Below are positions 8,143-16,185 of a DNA stretch of 64,000 bases, piece after piece (position 1 is the first letter of the stretch; every line of letters begins with the position of its first letter). Both the position numbers and the translations under genes were made by a program. The notes under the pieces are model-generated. The model did not search any database. It worked only from the letters and a program-made list of their open reading frames with translations, and was not told the DNA's origin. The DNA is from Lachnospiraceae bacterium YSB2008 (lineage in GTDB: Bacteria; Bacillota; Clostridia; Lachnospirales; Lachnospiraceae). Where the stretch lies: assembly GCA_000687655.1 (NCBI GenBank), contig JHWR01000001.1, forward strand, positions 1-64,000, in the 5' to 3' direction.

Positions 8143-8817
8143 TTATTCAAATACATCCAGGTTGTCATTAAGCTCTGTATAATCCTTTATACAGGCAATA
8201 ACCCCGGGCTTATTCTTAAGCTCATCCGCTCCGCTGTCGCCCGTAACAGCTATAATGTGCCTTACTCCTGCATTCCATGCAGCAGTGACACCTATTTCTG
8301 AATCTTCGAAAACTGCGATATTCTCAGCTTTCATTCCGATTTTATCTATAGCAGCCAGATACATATCCGGATGAGGTTTGAGCGGTATATTGCCGGATGC
8401 GATAACAACCTTCTCCCACTGAAACCATCTGCCAAGACTGTATTCTTCAAAATAATAATTCATGTTTTCGAGATTCGCAGTCGTAGCTATGTTGACCGGA
8501 ATCCTTGAGAGCACAAGGAAATTAAGAAAGCTTTCCAACCCTTCGGCAAGAGGCGGCCTATCCTTCATAAGAAGGCTTCTGTAGACTCTCTCTTTCTCGT
8601 CGGTAAACTGTGTGATCATATCAGGTAATAATTCATACCCCGTGAAATGCTCCAGAATATCCTTTGCCCCATGACCTGTAATGTACTTTTCTACATCCAG
8701 GTCAGTAATCTCCTGCATGGTAAGTTCTTCAATGAAAGTCTTCCATGCCTCAAGATGATATCTGCCATCAAAGAGCATCGTTCCATTTAAATCGAAGATT
8801 ATTCCTATCTTGTCCAT
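8143..8817 (-). CDS. HAD-superfamily hydrolase with DxNGT active-site motif
   Basis: The 224-residue protein has the beta-phosphoglucomutase-like HAD layout: motif I near the start, a helical cap (residues 15-85), motif II IATTAN, motif III lysine in PLKPHPDMYLAAI, and motif IV as FEDSEIGVTAAWNAG. Motif I reads F-D9-L-N11-G-T13: the nucleophile Asp9 is kept, but the second Asp, the general acid/base of phosphatases, is Asn. Such DxNGT proteins form a HAD subgroup; a mutase, a slow phosphatase or a non-enzymatic role are all possible. An RBS of GGGGG type precedes the ATG. The substrate is not predictable. Confidence 0.85.
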   Translation of the reverse strand: MDKIGIIFDLNGTMLFDGRYHLEAWKTFIEELTMQEITDLDVEKYITGHGAKDILEHFTGYELLPDMITQFTDEKERVYRSLLMKDRPPLAEGLESFLNFLVLSRIPVNIATTANLENMNYYFEEYSLGRWFQWEKVVIASGNIPLKPHPDMYLAAIDKIGMKAENIAVFEDSEIGVTAAWNAGVRHIIAVTGDSGADELKNKPGVIACIKDYTELNDNLDVFE

Positions 8818-8853
8818 TCATGCCCCCTGTGGCTGTTATAATTCCAATCATGG

Positions 8854-8897
8854 GTAAAAGGAGTCATATGGAAAGGTACCCTTTTGACTCCTTTTAC
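8854..8897 (-). terminator. Strong hairpin after the SPFH gene
   Basis: Perfect 13-base arms, GTAAAAGGAGTCA against TGACTCCTTTTAC, enclose an 18-base loop with a further small palindrome. It lies 27 bases after the stop of the SPFH gene. No clear T run follows on the minus strand, so it may stall transcription or protect the 3' end rather than act as a textbook terminator. Confidence 0.6.
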
Positions 8898-8923
8898 AAA
8901 CATGATTTATATATAGTTCAGTA

Positions 8924-9931
8924 TTAACCGAGCTGTGTGCCACAGTTACCGCAGAACTTAGCACCGTTTGTAGGTGTTCCGCAGTTAGGACAGAACTTAG
9001 GTATAGCGCCGCCTGCTGCAGGTGCTGCTTGTGGTGCAGCCTGCTGTGGAGCTGCCTGCTGAGGTGCTGCCTGCTGCTGATTCATACCCATTCCCATGTT
9101 ATTCATCATCTGATTGGCCATGGTCATGCCCATCATCATCTCAGCCATGTTACCCATGGTAGAATTGCCGCCAACCTTACCTTCTGCTATAGCATCTGTC
9201 ATAGTAAGTGTCTGATATGTATTTACATCACCAACGAAGCTCTGTGCTGCAACCTGGTTAATCTTAGCCTGAATCTCAGGTGGATATGTGAAGCTTGATA
9301 CAGCAAATGTAGGTACATTAATACCCTTCTGTGAAAGCTGCATATCAAGATCTGTTCTGATACCGTCAGAAATCTGAGTAGCATTTGCCTGAAGGTTGAA
9401 CATATCCTTTCCTTCAGTTGATATCCACTTCATAAGAAGCTGATCTAACTGACCGATGATAAGTTCACGAACATCATCAACATAATACTCATTCTTAACG
9501 CCTGCAAGCTTATCAATAAGAGTAGTATAATCACCAATCTTAACTGTAGCTGTTCCGTTTGCTCTTACAGGAATTCCGCCAGGAACCTTCTCTGAAGGAA
9601 GAAGTATCTGGTTCTTTGTTCCCCACTTGATGAGGAATTCCTTAGTATTAACGAAGAGAACCTCGGCTCTCATACCACTGTTAAATCCAAACTTAAATCC
9701 CTTAAGTGTTGAAAGAAGCGGAATGATCTGTGACTCGATATCGTAATCACCTTCCTGCTCGAAGATACCTTCTATCTTGCCCTGGTTAAGGAATATAGCA
9801 TCCTGGCCCGGCTTAAGGATAAGTCTTGAGCCCTTCTTGATCTCTCTCTGACTCCATTTCCAGAAGATCATGTCCTCGCGCCACTCTTCCCACTCAACAA
9901 CGCTTAGAAATTGGTCTTTGATGAATCCCAT
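8924..9931 (-). CDS. SPFH-domain protein with C-terminal zinc ribbon (YdjI-like)
   Basis: This 335-residue protein has an N-terminal SPFH/band-7-like region of the virion-core-protein/YdjI class (residues about 25-245; note WEEWREDMIFWKW and FGFNSGMRAEVLFVNTKEF). A Met/Asn-rich stretch and a QQAAP repeat (about 290-310) follow, then a zinc ribbon with CPNCG and CGNCG at the C-terminus. In Bacillus the relative YdjI is encoded with a PspA homologue and recruits it to membrane stress sites. Here the gene overlaps the short PspA gene just upstream by 28 bases, strong evidence for translational coupling and shared work at the membrane. A hairpin follows the gene. Confidence 0.85.
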   Translation of the reverse strand: MGFIKDQFLSVVEWEEWREDMIFWKWSQREIKKGSRLILKPGQDAIFLNQGKIEGIFEQEGDYDIESQIIPLLSTLKGFKFGFNSGMRAEVLFVNTKEFLIKWGTKNQILLPSEKVPGGIPVRANGTATVKIGDYTTLIDKLAGVKNEYYVDDVRELIIGQLDQLLMKWISTEGKDMFNLQANATQISDGIRTDLDMQLSQKGINVPTFAVSSFTYPPEIQAKINQVAAQSFVGDVNTYQTLTMTDAIAEGKVGGNSTMGNMAEMMMGMTMANQMMNNMGMGMNQQQAAPQQAAPQQAAPQAAPAAGGAIPKFCPNCGTPTNGAKFCGNCGTQLG

Positions 9932-10392
9932 AAATTTGCACCCTCCTTGGCTCTCGCCTGATATAGTTTGTCTTTAATCTCATATGCTTTTGCTTCAAGC
10001 TTAGCGATGTCGCTCATCAGCTTATCGAGCATAGCATTTAGTTTCTCATTATCTGCTACGTCTCTTTCGTAGTTTGTCTCCAGAGAAGGAAGCTTAAGAC
10101 AAAGTTCTTCTCTTCTCTTCGTGAAATAATCAATAAGCTCGGGACGGCCTTCATTTTCTGCCTTTTTTATATATTCATCCAGCTTATCTCTCTCAAGCTT
10201 AATATCTGTTATTTTACGCATGAGTCTGACTTCAGCTGCAAGAAGTGTTGCTTTTTCAGTCCTTGCAGCATCATAATCCTTCTTCAGATTACGAAGCATT
10301 GTATTCACGTCTTTTTCGACATTCTTCGAATCAGCAAGTCTTGCATTTATATTGGCAGACATTATGTCGTAATATCTATCAAATACCCCCAT
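9904..10392 (-). CDS. Short PspA/IM30-family protein
   Basis: The 162-residue product begins MGVFDRYYDIMSANINARL, the PspA/Vipp1 membrane-binding start, and continues as an almost unbroken alpha-helical coiled coil (residues 20-150). It is shorter than usual PspA (about 220) and lacks the last helices. PspA proteins are bacterial ESCRT-III relatives that coat and repair stressed membrane. I start at the ATG at 10392, which has GGGGGTG 6 bases upstream, rather than the GTG at 10401 that lies inside that ribosome site. It is coupled by overlap to the SPFH gene and has a likely promoter at 10451-10479. A second, full-length PspA lies at 32748-33467. Confidence 0.82.
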   Translation of the reverse strand: MGVFDRYYDIMSANINARLADSKNVEKDVNTMLRNLKKDYDAARTEKATLLAAEVRLMRKITDIKLERDKLDEYIKKAENEGRPELIDYFTKRREELCLKLPSLETNYERDVADNEKLNAMLDKLMSDIAKLEAKAYEIKDKLYQARAKEGANLWDSSKTNF

Positions 10393-10450
10393 ATATATCA
10401 CCCCCGTATAAGCCGGTAACGATTAGTCATCATTAACAACATACACGAAT

Positions 10451-10479
10451 ATTTTACTACAAAATCAGTATATGCACAA
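10451..10479 (-). promoter_or_regulatory. Likely promoter of the pspA-SPFH pair
   Basis: Minus strand: -35 TTGTGC (10479-10474), 17-base spacer, -10 TAAAAT (10456-10451), about 60 bases before the PspA start at 10392. Spacing is ideal; both boxes deviate from consensus. Confidence 0.5.
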
Positions 10480-10520
10480 GGAAATATCATACTTATAGAG
10501 GTCGTCTGCAATCGATGTTA

Positions 10521-11759
10521 CTAAAGTTCTGTCCAGTCGATTCTGTTAGTCAGTTCAGGATCAAGTGCCGGTCCGGATACTCCAAATGTATCACCGTAAC
10601 GATTCTGATATACATGATCTGCGACAACGCTCACCTCAACCGGTCTGCCATCCAGTCCTGTGTATGTATTTACACCACGTATAGCCTCAGAATAATTCGC
10701 ACTTATACGTGAATCTGAAGCCATCTTCTTATCCCATGAATCCATAATTCCTGCAGACATCTCTGCGGAATTCCTTGCCAGAGTCTGCTGAAGATTTCTC
10801 TGCGACTGCATCAGGTTTATCTGCGCCTGCTGAGCCTGAGCTGCATATCCCTGAGCCTCCATGAGGCGGCGTCTGTACATCTGTTCTACAAGATTGTTAT
10901 ATTCCTGTTCCAGTTTCTCATCAGGCATCAATGTGCTGACAAATCCAAGAAAAGCACCAGCACCTTCGCCCTCTCTGTCCTTCGGTATAACGGCTATATA
11001 GCTTCTTTCACAACCCCACTGTATAACATCAACCTGCCTCCCATATTCTGCGGCATGTCCAAAAGGTATCGGTCCATTTGTCTGTCGCTGCTGCTGAGGC
11101 GGAGTCTGCTGCGCCCCCATACCAAAAAGACTTCCGAACGCGCCAAACGGATTCATCATGTTTTGTATTCTCTGAGCACCGCCAAGAGCATCATACACTT
11201 CAAGTCCCTGGTAATCCATACCTGCAAGAACAGTTATCTCTTTACCATTCTTAACACCTCTGTACTTGACCATCATTCCCTTACATATAGAATTGGCGAT
11301 TTCCATCTGTACATTTATATTTATAGCGTGAGATCTGAAATAAGACGTAAGTTTAGCAAGCGCTGCTCTCGGCTCCTTACCGAAGCGGCTTGGAAGCAAA
11401 GCCTTGGCTACAGGTTTAAGTCCGGTCCCCGCAAAATTAGCCGCAAACTGACTGAGATAAGCATATGGGTCGATAAAGTCTCTCAGACTGGACTTTATTA
11501 CTCCCGGCATCTTCTGAACAGTATCCCTCACCATAGGAATCCTGTAATCCTCAAACATCTCTCTGGAATTAGACACAAGAATAATCTTTCCATCAGGGCT
11601 TACCCCTGCCATACTTACGGTCATCGGAACAGCGTCAGACTGCCACTTCTGGATAATAGAACCTGAAGTTACGTAGTCCTTAGGAAGATACGCCGATCCA
11701 AGGCGAATTTTTTCAGGCGATATAAAAGATTTGCGTTCAGCATTGATATCATTCCCCAT
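10521..11759 (-). CDS. Conserved-looking protein of unknown function in the SPFH/PspA cluster
   Basis: The 412-residue product is soluble, with no signal peptide or membrane segment. I start at the ATG at 11759, preceded by AGGAGG; an earlier in-frame ATG at 11795 has no such site. Residues 1-75 include SPEKIRLGSAYLPKDYV and VSMAGVSPDGKIILVSN. A flexible Pro/Gln stretch (TPPQQQRQ) lies near residue 225. Residues about 285-355 are a long Gln/Ala helix likely to form a coiled coil, and the tail reads DHVYQNRYGDTFGVSGP. The gene overlaps the upstream hydrolase by 11 bases and lies 128 bases before the PspA/SPFH pair, so a role in the same membrane system is a reasonable inference. I do not recognise the family. 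Confidence 0.8.
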   Translation of the reverse strand: MGNDINAERKSFISPEKIRLGSAYLPKDYVTSGSIIQKWQSDAVPMTVSMAGVSPDGKIILVSNSREMFEDYRIPMVRDTVQKMPGVIKSSLRDFIDPYAYLSQFAANFAGTGLKPVAKALLPSRFGKEPRAALAKLTSYFRSHAININVQMEIANSICKGMMVKYRGVKNGKEITVLAGMDYQGLEVYDALGGAQRIQNMMNPFGAFGSLFGMGAQQTPPQQQRQTNGPIPFGHAAEYGRQVDVIQWGCERSYIAVIPKDREGEGAGAFLGFVSTLMPDEKLEQEYNNLVEQMYRRRLMEAQGYAAQAQQAQINLMQSQRNLQQTLARNSAEMSAGIMDSWDKKMASDSRISANYSEAIRGVNTYTGLDGRPVEVSVVADHVYQNRYGDTFGVSGPALDPELTNRIDWTEL

Positions 11760-12642
11760 ACAAATACCTCCTAAAAAAAGCGCATTCATCGTCATTACAT
11801 ATTATAGCATATTCAGAACGTATATTCAGATGAAAAACATGACCTAGTTCATTAAACTCATCTCCATAAAAATGATATTCATGCGGTATGTTATTCTCAA
11901 TAAGTTTCTCGATCAAAAGAGGTACCTGTTTCGCCAGAAAATCACCTGTACAGGTCATAAGATATACAGCAGGAAATCCCGGTCTTATGCCTGCTGTTAC
12001 ATCAATAAGTTTCATCTCCTCTTCTGTCCCTTTATCCGGAAGGAGTTCTTCCATTACAAGCGTATTCTGATCATAAGGATCTTCTGATTTTTCAAGCTTA
12101 TACGCTCCACAATTTAAAGCAACTGCCTTTGGCATATATATTTCTTCAGTATCAAATCCAAACTTCACCCTGAACGATTCATTTGCGCAAAGATTGCAAT
12201 AGAGTCCCAGTATATGGGCACCGGCCGAATCACCAACCGCAAATACATTGTTCATATCAATATGGTACTCAGCTGCATTCTTTTTCAGCCATGAAAAAAC
12301 AAGCGCTGTATCCTCGAGGCATGCAGGGAACTTGAATTCCGGAGCCAATCTGTACGTGAAATTCACAACAGCAAAGCCTCGTTTTGCAAGATCCATGCAA
12401 TAGTATTGGTAAAGCTCCTTGTCTCCATAAACCCATGCACCGCCATGTACGCTGACAATAACAGGAAGTACATCATTGCCTGTTCCTGCAGGTCTGTAAA
12501 CATCAAGCAGCTGCCATTTCAAATCTGTTCCATAGCATATATCGTTATATCGTACTATCCCATCAGGAGTCACAAGTCCTGCATCTCTCTTTGCATCTGC
12601 CGCCCCAAATGACGACCTTATTGTATCACTGATGTATGACAT
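11749..12642 (-). CDS. Alpha/beta hydrolase, hormone-sensitive-lipase type
   Basis: This 297-residue cytoplasmic esterase-like enzyme has the HSL oxyanion motif VHGGAWVYGDKELY, the nucleophile elbow GDSAGAH and a C-terminal histidine in LGHVFH. The acidic residue is probably the Asp of TCTGDFL. The family hydrolyses short acyl esters; the substrate is unknown. It overlaps the next gene by 11 bases and so belongs to the SPFH/PspA neighbourhood. The IS605-type element starts about 55 bases upstream of its ATG, so its native promoter region has been trimmed or replaced. Confidence 0.9.
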   Translation of the reverse strand: MSYISDTIRSSFGAADAKRDAGLVTPDGIVRYNDICYGTDLKWQLLDVYRPAGTGNDVLPVIVSVHGGAWVYGDKELYQYYCMDLAKRGFAVVNFTYRLAPEFKFPACLEDTALVFSWLKKNAAEYHIDMNNVFAVGDSAGAHILGLYCNLCANESFRVKFGFDTEEIYMPKAVALNCGAYKLEKSEDPYDQNTLVMEELLPDKGTEEEMKLIDVTAGIRPGFPAVYLMTCTGDFLAKQVPLLIEKLIENNIPHEYHFYGDEFNELGHVFHLNIRSEYAIICNDDECAFFRRYLYGE

Positions 12643-12696
12643 AAATGTATCGCCCCCATTTGCTATACTTCAATTACAACAATATCACAGTCATTT

Positions 12697-12880
12697 ACTT
12701 AAGTGAAACCTCACACGACTGAAGTCGCGTGCTTCCCATAAATGTATTTCTACACGTAGTCTCTTTAGAAGACGGGAACTACATTACTACAGATACAACC
12801 CAAACTCAGATACTTATGCCACAATAGACATAAGCTCCGCATTCAGGTTAATTAGTGTAGATAATGTGCAGGTGCTTCTC
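12697..12880 (-). ncRNA. Predicted omega/reRNA guide of TnpB
   Basis: TnpB nucleases use a guide RNA made from the 3' end of tnpB through the right end of the element. In this position the minus strand holds the end of tnpB, a GTAGT...ACTAC pairing and the right-end hairpin. The guide would be the chromosomal sequence just outside the right end, below about 12697. Predicted from family knowledge and position; limits are approximate. Confidence 0.4.
12712..12731 (-). repeat. Right-end hairpin of the IS605-type element
   Basis: Arms CACACGACT and AGTCGCGTG pair at 8 of 9 positions around a GA loop. It lies about 80 bases after the tnpB stop, as expected for the right-end structure bound by TnpA. 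Confidence 0.7.
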
Positions 12881-14154
12881 CTAGTGACCTGAGGTACTTT
12901 TGCCTCAAGTTCCAACCTCTCCTTCGCAGGCAAGGATTTTAATATTTCTCGTACATAATATCTGCTTCCTATGTTATAAGATGCAGATAGATCTGAGTTA
13001 TATACTTTTCCATTTGAAAATCTGCAAAGACTATAGCATTTAAGATCCGCCTCTTTGCCACGAAGAACTCTTCCGCTTCCATCGAATGCCAGTCTGCTCG
13101 TTCCCCATGCACATATATGACTTATTCGCATTCCATGTCTGTGTGCTTTATTCTCTAACATTGACTGCACATACTGACTTCGCCACATATGCAGCCTTTG
13201 CTTCTTTGAGCCACGTTTCTTTCCATTACGATCTAAATGTTCAAAAACGATTGTATCAGCATTATAAAGAACTGCAGTTTCTATAATAAAAGCTGCTGTC
13301 TTAACTGCTATATCTTTGTTGATTCCTTTTGCTCTGGCCCATAGCTTCGGAGTTCTTCGATTACCTTTTTGCTGTGCCTTTTTTATCTTGTTTATTGAAT
13401 GATTCAGAGAGTCGTATTCTTTGGGAAGTTTTAGAAAATGCCTTCCTATGACCGTGCCATCTGACTTCATTATTGATACGGTAGCAGCGCTGTTAATTCC
13501 AAGATCTACTGCTACTATAGTCTGTTCAAATACTCCAGTGTCTGTTAATTCAGTTCTTTCCTCAAAAGGAAAATCCAGAAACCATTTAGAACCACGTTTT
13601 TGAAGTGTCGGGGCACATTTCTTTCTAGATTTACATCTGCGATTGATATAATCCACGTCTGATTTACGAAGCTGAACGTATATCCAATCCCAGGTATTTC
13701 TGATATAAACCTTTATCTTTGCCTCATAAGTCCCCGTTTCTTCGTACATGACTGTTTTATAAAGACATGGGTATATATAGCCCGCTTTAGGATAAGATGG
13801 CTTTCTTCCTCGTGTCTTTATATCAGAGTTTTCCCAGTTATAAAGATTACTCTTATACGACGAAACTTTTCCTATGGCTTCGTTGATAGCTCCACGTCTC
13901 AGATAACTCGGAAACTTGTAGAATCTTTTGTCAAAGGATATATACCTTACATCAGGATTATCTGCCGTTTTGTGACAAAGACGTTCGATATACTGCTGTT
14001 GTTTCAGATTACCTTTTATAGAGGAAATGTCATTCCACTCTTTTAAGCATACATCGATAAGGAAGTCTACAACTTCACGATAAATATGTATCGTATCTTT
14101 GAAGATATGATTATAATGTTTAATCTTTACACTATATGTGGAAAATATCTTCAC
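12814..14154 (-). CDS. tnpB: TnpB RNA-guided nuclease with reduced zinc finger
   Basis: TnpB is the RNA-guided DNA endonuclease of IS605 elements and an ancestor of Cas12; it cuts the empty donor site and so helps the element persist. The 446-residue protein has a complete RuvC triad by position: Asp217 in VAVDLGINSAAT, Glu305 in IVFEHLDRNG and Asp388 in YNSDLSASYNIG. The usual CxxC...CxxC zinc finger before the third Asp is incomplete: Cys373 and Cys377 remain (KCYSLC), but the first pair is replaced by ICAWGTSRLAFDGSG. This matches a TnpB subgroup seen in clostridia, so the protein may still be active. The right-end hairpin and predicted guide RNA follow. Confidence 0.93.
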   Translation of the reverse strand: MKIFSTYSVKIKHYNHIFKDTIHIYREVVDFLIDVCLKEWNDISSIKGNLKQQQYIERLCHKTADNPDVRYISFDKRFYKFPSYLRRGAINEAIGKVSSYKSNLYNWENSDIKTRGRKPSYPKAGYIYPCLYKTVMYEETGTYEAKIKVYIRNTWDWIYVQLRKSDVDYINRRCKSRKKCAPTLQKRGSKWFLDFPFEERTELTDTGVFEQTIVAVDLGINSAATVSIMKSDGTVIGRHFLKLPKEYDSLNHSINKIKKAQQKGNRRTPKLWARAKGINKDIAVKTAAFIIETAVLYNADTIVFEHLDRNGKKRGSKKQRLHMWRSQYVQSMLENKAHRHGMRISHICAWGTSRLAFDGSGRVLRGKEADLKCYSLCRFSNGKVYNSDLSASYNIGSRYYVREILKSLPAKERLELEAKVPQVTRRSTCTLSTLINLNAELMSIVA

Positions 14155-14184
14155 TTCGTATACCTCCCTACTTAGCTACCAAAA

Positions 14185-14613
14185 TCACTTTGTCTTCTGG
14201 TTATCTATATATTTTTTTGCTTGTTCAAGCGTCCTGTCACTTACTGTAGCAACAAAATATGATGGGTTCCAAAGATGTCCACCCCAGAGTTTTTTCTTTA
14301 GCTCCGGATGTGCCAGGAATAACCATCTTGCCGTATTGCCCTTTAATATTTTAATTGCGTCCGACAAACGCAGCTGTGGTTTACAGTCCACAAGAAGATG
14401 TATATGATCCGGCATTATCTCCATTGCAATAGGTACCATATCTAAAGATTTAAGTGTTTCAAGAAGATAATTTCTGACATCCTTCTCTATTTCACCTACA
14501 AATATGGGTTTTCTATACTTTGTAACCCATACGATATGATACTGCAAAGAGTATATATATCCTCGACCATGTGTAACATCTTTAGGCATTGAGAAATACA
14601 CTGTTTTATCCAT
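14185..14613 (-). CDS. tnpA: TnpA, Y1 HUH transposase of the IS605-type element
   Basis: The 142-residue protein is full length and looks active. The HUH motif is His70-Ile-His72 in MPDHIHLLVD, and the nucleophile is Tyr135 in KKYIDNQ, with Gln139 four residues on as in IS608 TnpA. YHIVWVTKYRKPIF is the family core strand and LWGGHLWNPSYFVATV precedes the catalytic helix. It excises and inserts the element as single-stranded DNA. The start ATG at 14613 has no clear Shine-Dalgarno, and a TATAAT lies only a few bases upstream, so translation may be leaderless. tnpB starts 30 bases downstream. Confidence 0.95.
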   Translation of the reverse strand: MDKTVYFSMPKDVTHGRGYIYSLQYHIVWVTKYRKPIFVGEIEKDVRNYLLETLKSLDMVPIAMEIMPDHIHLLVDCKPQLRLSDAIKILKGNTARWLFLAHPELKKKLWGGHLWNPSYFVATVSDRTLEQAKKYIDNQKTK

Positions 14614-14654
14614 ATTTAATTATACCATATGATTATACTTTTTACAAGAAAAAT

Positions 14655-14694
14655 GCCGCCTAACTCACGACTAAAGTCACAAGTGTGCGGCGGC
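14655..14694 (-). repeat. Left-end hairpin of the IS605-type element
   Basis: Outer arms GCCGCC and GGCGGC enclose an inner imperfect hairpin (CTTGTGACT against AGTCGTGAG with G-T pairs, TT loop). It sits about 40 bases upstream of the tnpA start, directly at the predicted junction with host DNA. Confidence 0.7.
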
Positions 14695-14915
14695 TAGTTA
14701 TCAAATGTAAGAGGAAACATCTCTATTTCTATGTATCTTCCGGTAAGTTTTGTTACCAGTTCCCCACTTAACAGATACGAGTTGGAACCCGTAATAAATA
14801 TAGAATACTCCTCCTCTTCACGAAATGCATTTAGTACTTCTTCAAATCCCTCAACGTTTTGAATCTCATCTATAAAAATATACCGCGTTAACGTCGTGTT
14901 AAATTCATTTTGCAA
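14694..14915 (-). pseudogene. AAA ATPase (DUF4143/AAA_14-type) fragment cut by the IS605-type element
   Basis: A 73-codon frame encodes the middle of an AAA_14-class ATPase: the Walker B strand RYIFIDEIQNVEGFEEVLNA, then the sensor-1 strand IFITGSNSYLLSGELVTKLTGR and IEIEMFPLTF. The Walker A part is missing at the 5' side, where the frame runs into the end of the histidine kinase gene and has only a TTG as first codon. The 3' side ends at a TAG formed at the element junction. No other part of the gene lies on the far side of the element, so this is a remnant left after deletion and insertion. Confidence 0.85.
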
Positions 14916-16185
14916 GGGGAATCATAAGTATTACTTCGAAGCCCTCTTTTTCAGAAATACAGATTAGACATCCCTGCATTTTCTTCATAAGCTCACTGGA
15001 TATATAGAGCCCCAGACCGCTTCCCTCTTTTCCGGCAGTATTCTTCTTGCCTCTATAGAATTTATTTGTAAGAAAGTCTATCTCATCCGGATCCACGCCT
15101 TCTCCATAATCCTTTATCTTCATCTCAATAAAATCACCGCTGAACTTATAGCTTATATCAATCTTCGTATTGGCATATTTATATGAGTTATTGATTATAT
15201 TTCCAATCACCTGGGATATACGATTCTTATCTACCTTTATAATACAGCCAGGTATCTCACCAGCTGTTACTTTATTATGAATATCATGTTCTTCTACAAG
15301 TGCTCTGAGAATATCTGAAGTCTCTTCGGTAGGATTCACATTCATCTCTCCCAGATCATCAAGTGCCGAGGACAGTAGATCACTTAGAAGCGTATTAATC
15401 TCTTCTGTTTTCTGTTCTATGTTCTCGATCTTCGCCTTCGCATATTCATCCTGAACCTTTACAGAAAGGACTGCGCATATGGCTCTTATTCCCGTAACCG
15501 GAGTTTTGAGATCGTGGCTGAGAGATGCAACCAGTTCCTTCTCCTTCATCTTAAGCTCAGCCTCTCTCTGCTTCGATGCCCTGAGTTCTTCTCTCATTAT
15601 GTCAAAGCTCTCCGTGAAAGCCCCGAAAATATTGTTCTGATCCATAATAAGAGGTTCATCCAGCCTTCCCTGAGCAATAAAACCCGCAAACTCTTTCATA
15701 CGGTTGAAAGGCAGTATAACAGTTCGATTAATATAATAGAGAAATATTATATAAGAGCTTAACATCACAAGAATAATGAGAATCGTCGCCAGAATAAGTC
15801 TGTGAATAATTCTGCTGATAGCCACCTTCGATGGGTTCGGAAAGATCACGGTACCTAAAAACTCTTCACCATCATTTACCGGCATAGTGATCATTCCCTC
15901 ACTTACCGCATCAAGAGGAACCTTAATACCTTCAAAGACTTTATCTGATGATGAGTACAGCTGTTCATTTCCATCTCCCAGTACAAGGAAATCCATATCA
16001 AACTCGTGCCTGCTTAAATCTTCCGGTTTTCCCCAATTCTCCTTAACAGTCTGTACAACTGCGTTCAGCTGAATAGTATCAATCTGAACATAATGAGTCG
16101 ATCCCGCCACCATAATCAGTAGCGAGACCGACGCAATAATAAGTATTGTTAAATATATAAAAAAGCGTTTAAATCCCTTTATCAT
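14905..16185 (-). CDS. Sensor histidine kinase (HAMP, HisKA, HATPase)
   Basis: The 426-residue membrane kinase has TM1 at residues 8-27, an extracellular sensor of about 100 residues, TM2 near 132-155, a HAMP linker to about 205, and an H-box SLSHDLKTPVTGIRA with the phospho-accepting His. The ATP-binding boxes follow: N-box IGNIINNSYKYA, G1 KDYGEGVD and G2 GKEGSGLGLYI. Its start overlaps the regulator stop by 4 bases (ATGA), so the two proteins are made together and form a two-component system. The operon also encodes an ABC transporter and a serine hydrolase. The last bases of the gene overlap the truncated ATPase fragment, but the kinase C-terminus looks natural. Confidence 0.95.
   Translation of the reverse strand: MIKGFKRFFIYLTILIIASVSLLIMVAGSTHYVQIDTIQLNAVVQTVKENWGKPEDLSRHEFDMDFLVLGDGNEQLYSSSDKVFEGIKVPLDAVSEGMITMPVNDGEEFLGTVIFPNPSKVAISRIIHRLILATILIILVMLSSYIIFLYYINRTVILPFNRMKEFAGFIAQGRLDEPLIMDQNNIFGAFTESFDIMREELRASKQREAELKMKEKELVASLSHDLKTPVTGIRAICAVLSVKVQDEYAKAKIENIEQKTEEINTLLSDLLSSALDDLGEMNVNPTEETSDILRALVEEHDIHNKVTAGEIPGCIIKVDKNRISQVIGNIINNSYKYANTKIDISYKFSGDFIEMKIKDYGEGVDPDEIDFLTNKFYRGKKNTAGKEGSGLGLYISSELMKKMQGCLICISEKEGFEVILMIPLAK

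Larger units (their letters stand above)
12697..14699 (-). mobile_element. Complete IS605-type element (tnpA + tnpB)
   Basis: The element carries tnpA (14613-14185) and tnpB (14154-12814) in tandem on the minus strand, with subterminal hairpins at both ends (left end 14655-14694, right end 12712-12731). These are the usual parts of IS605-type, single-strand-transposing elements. The left boundary is placed at 14699 because the host ATPase reading frame runs to TTTGAT and then fails; TTGAT is a known target type in this family. The right boundary near 12697 is approximate. IS605-type insertion makes no target duplication and none was seen. Confidence 0.8.
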
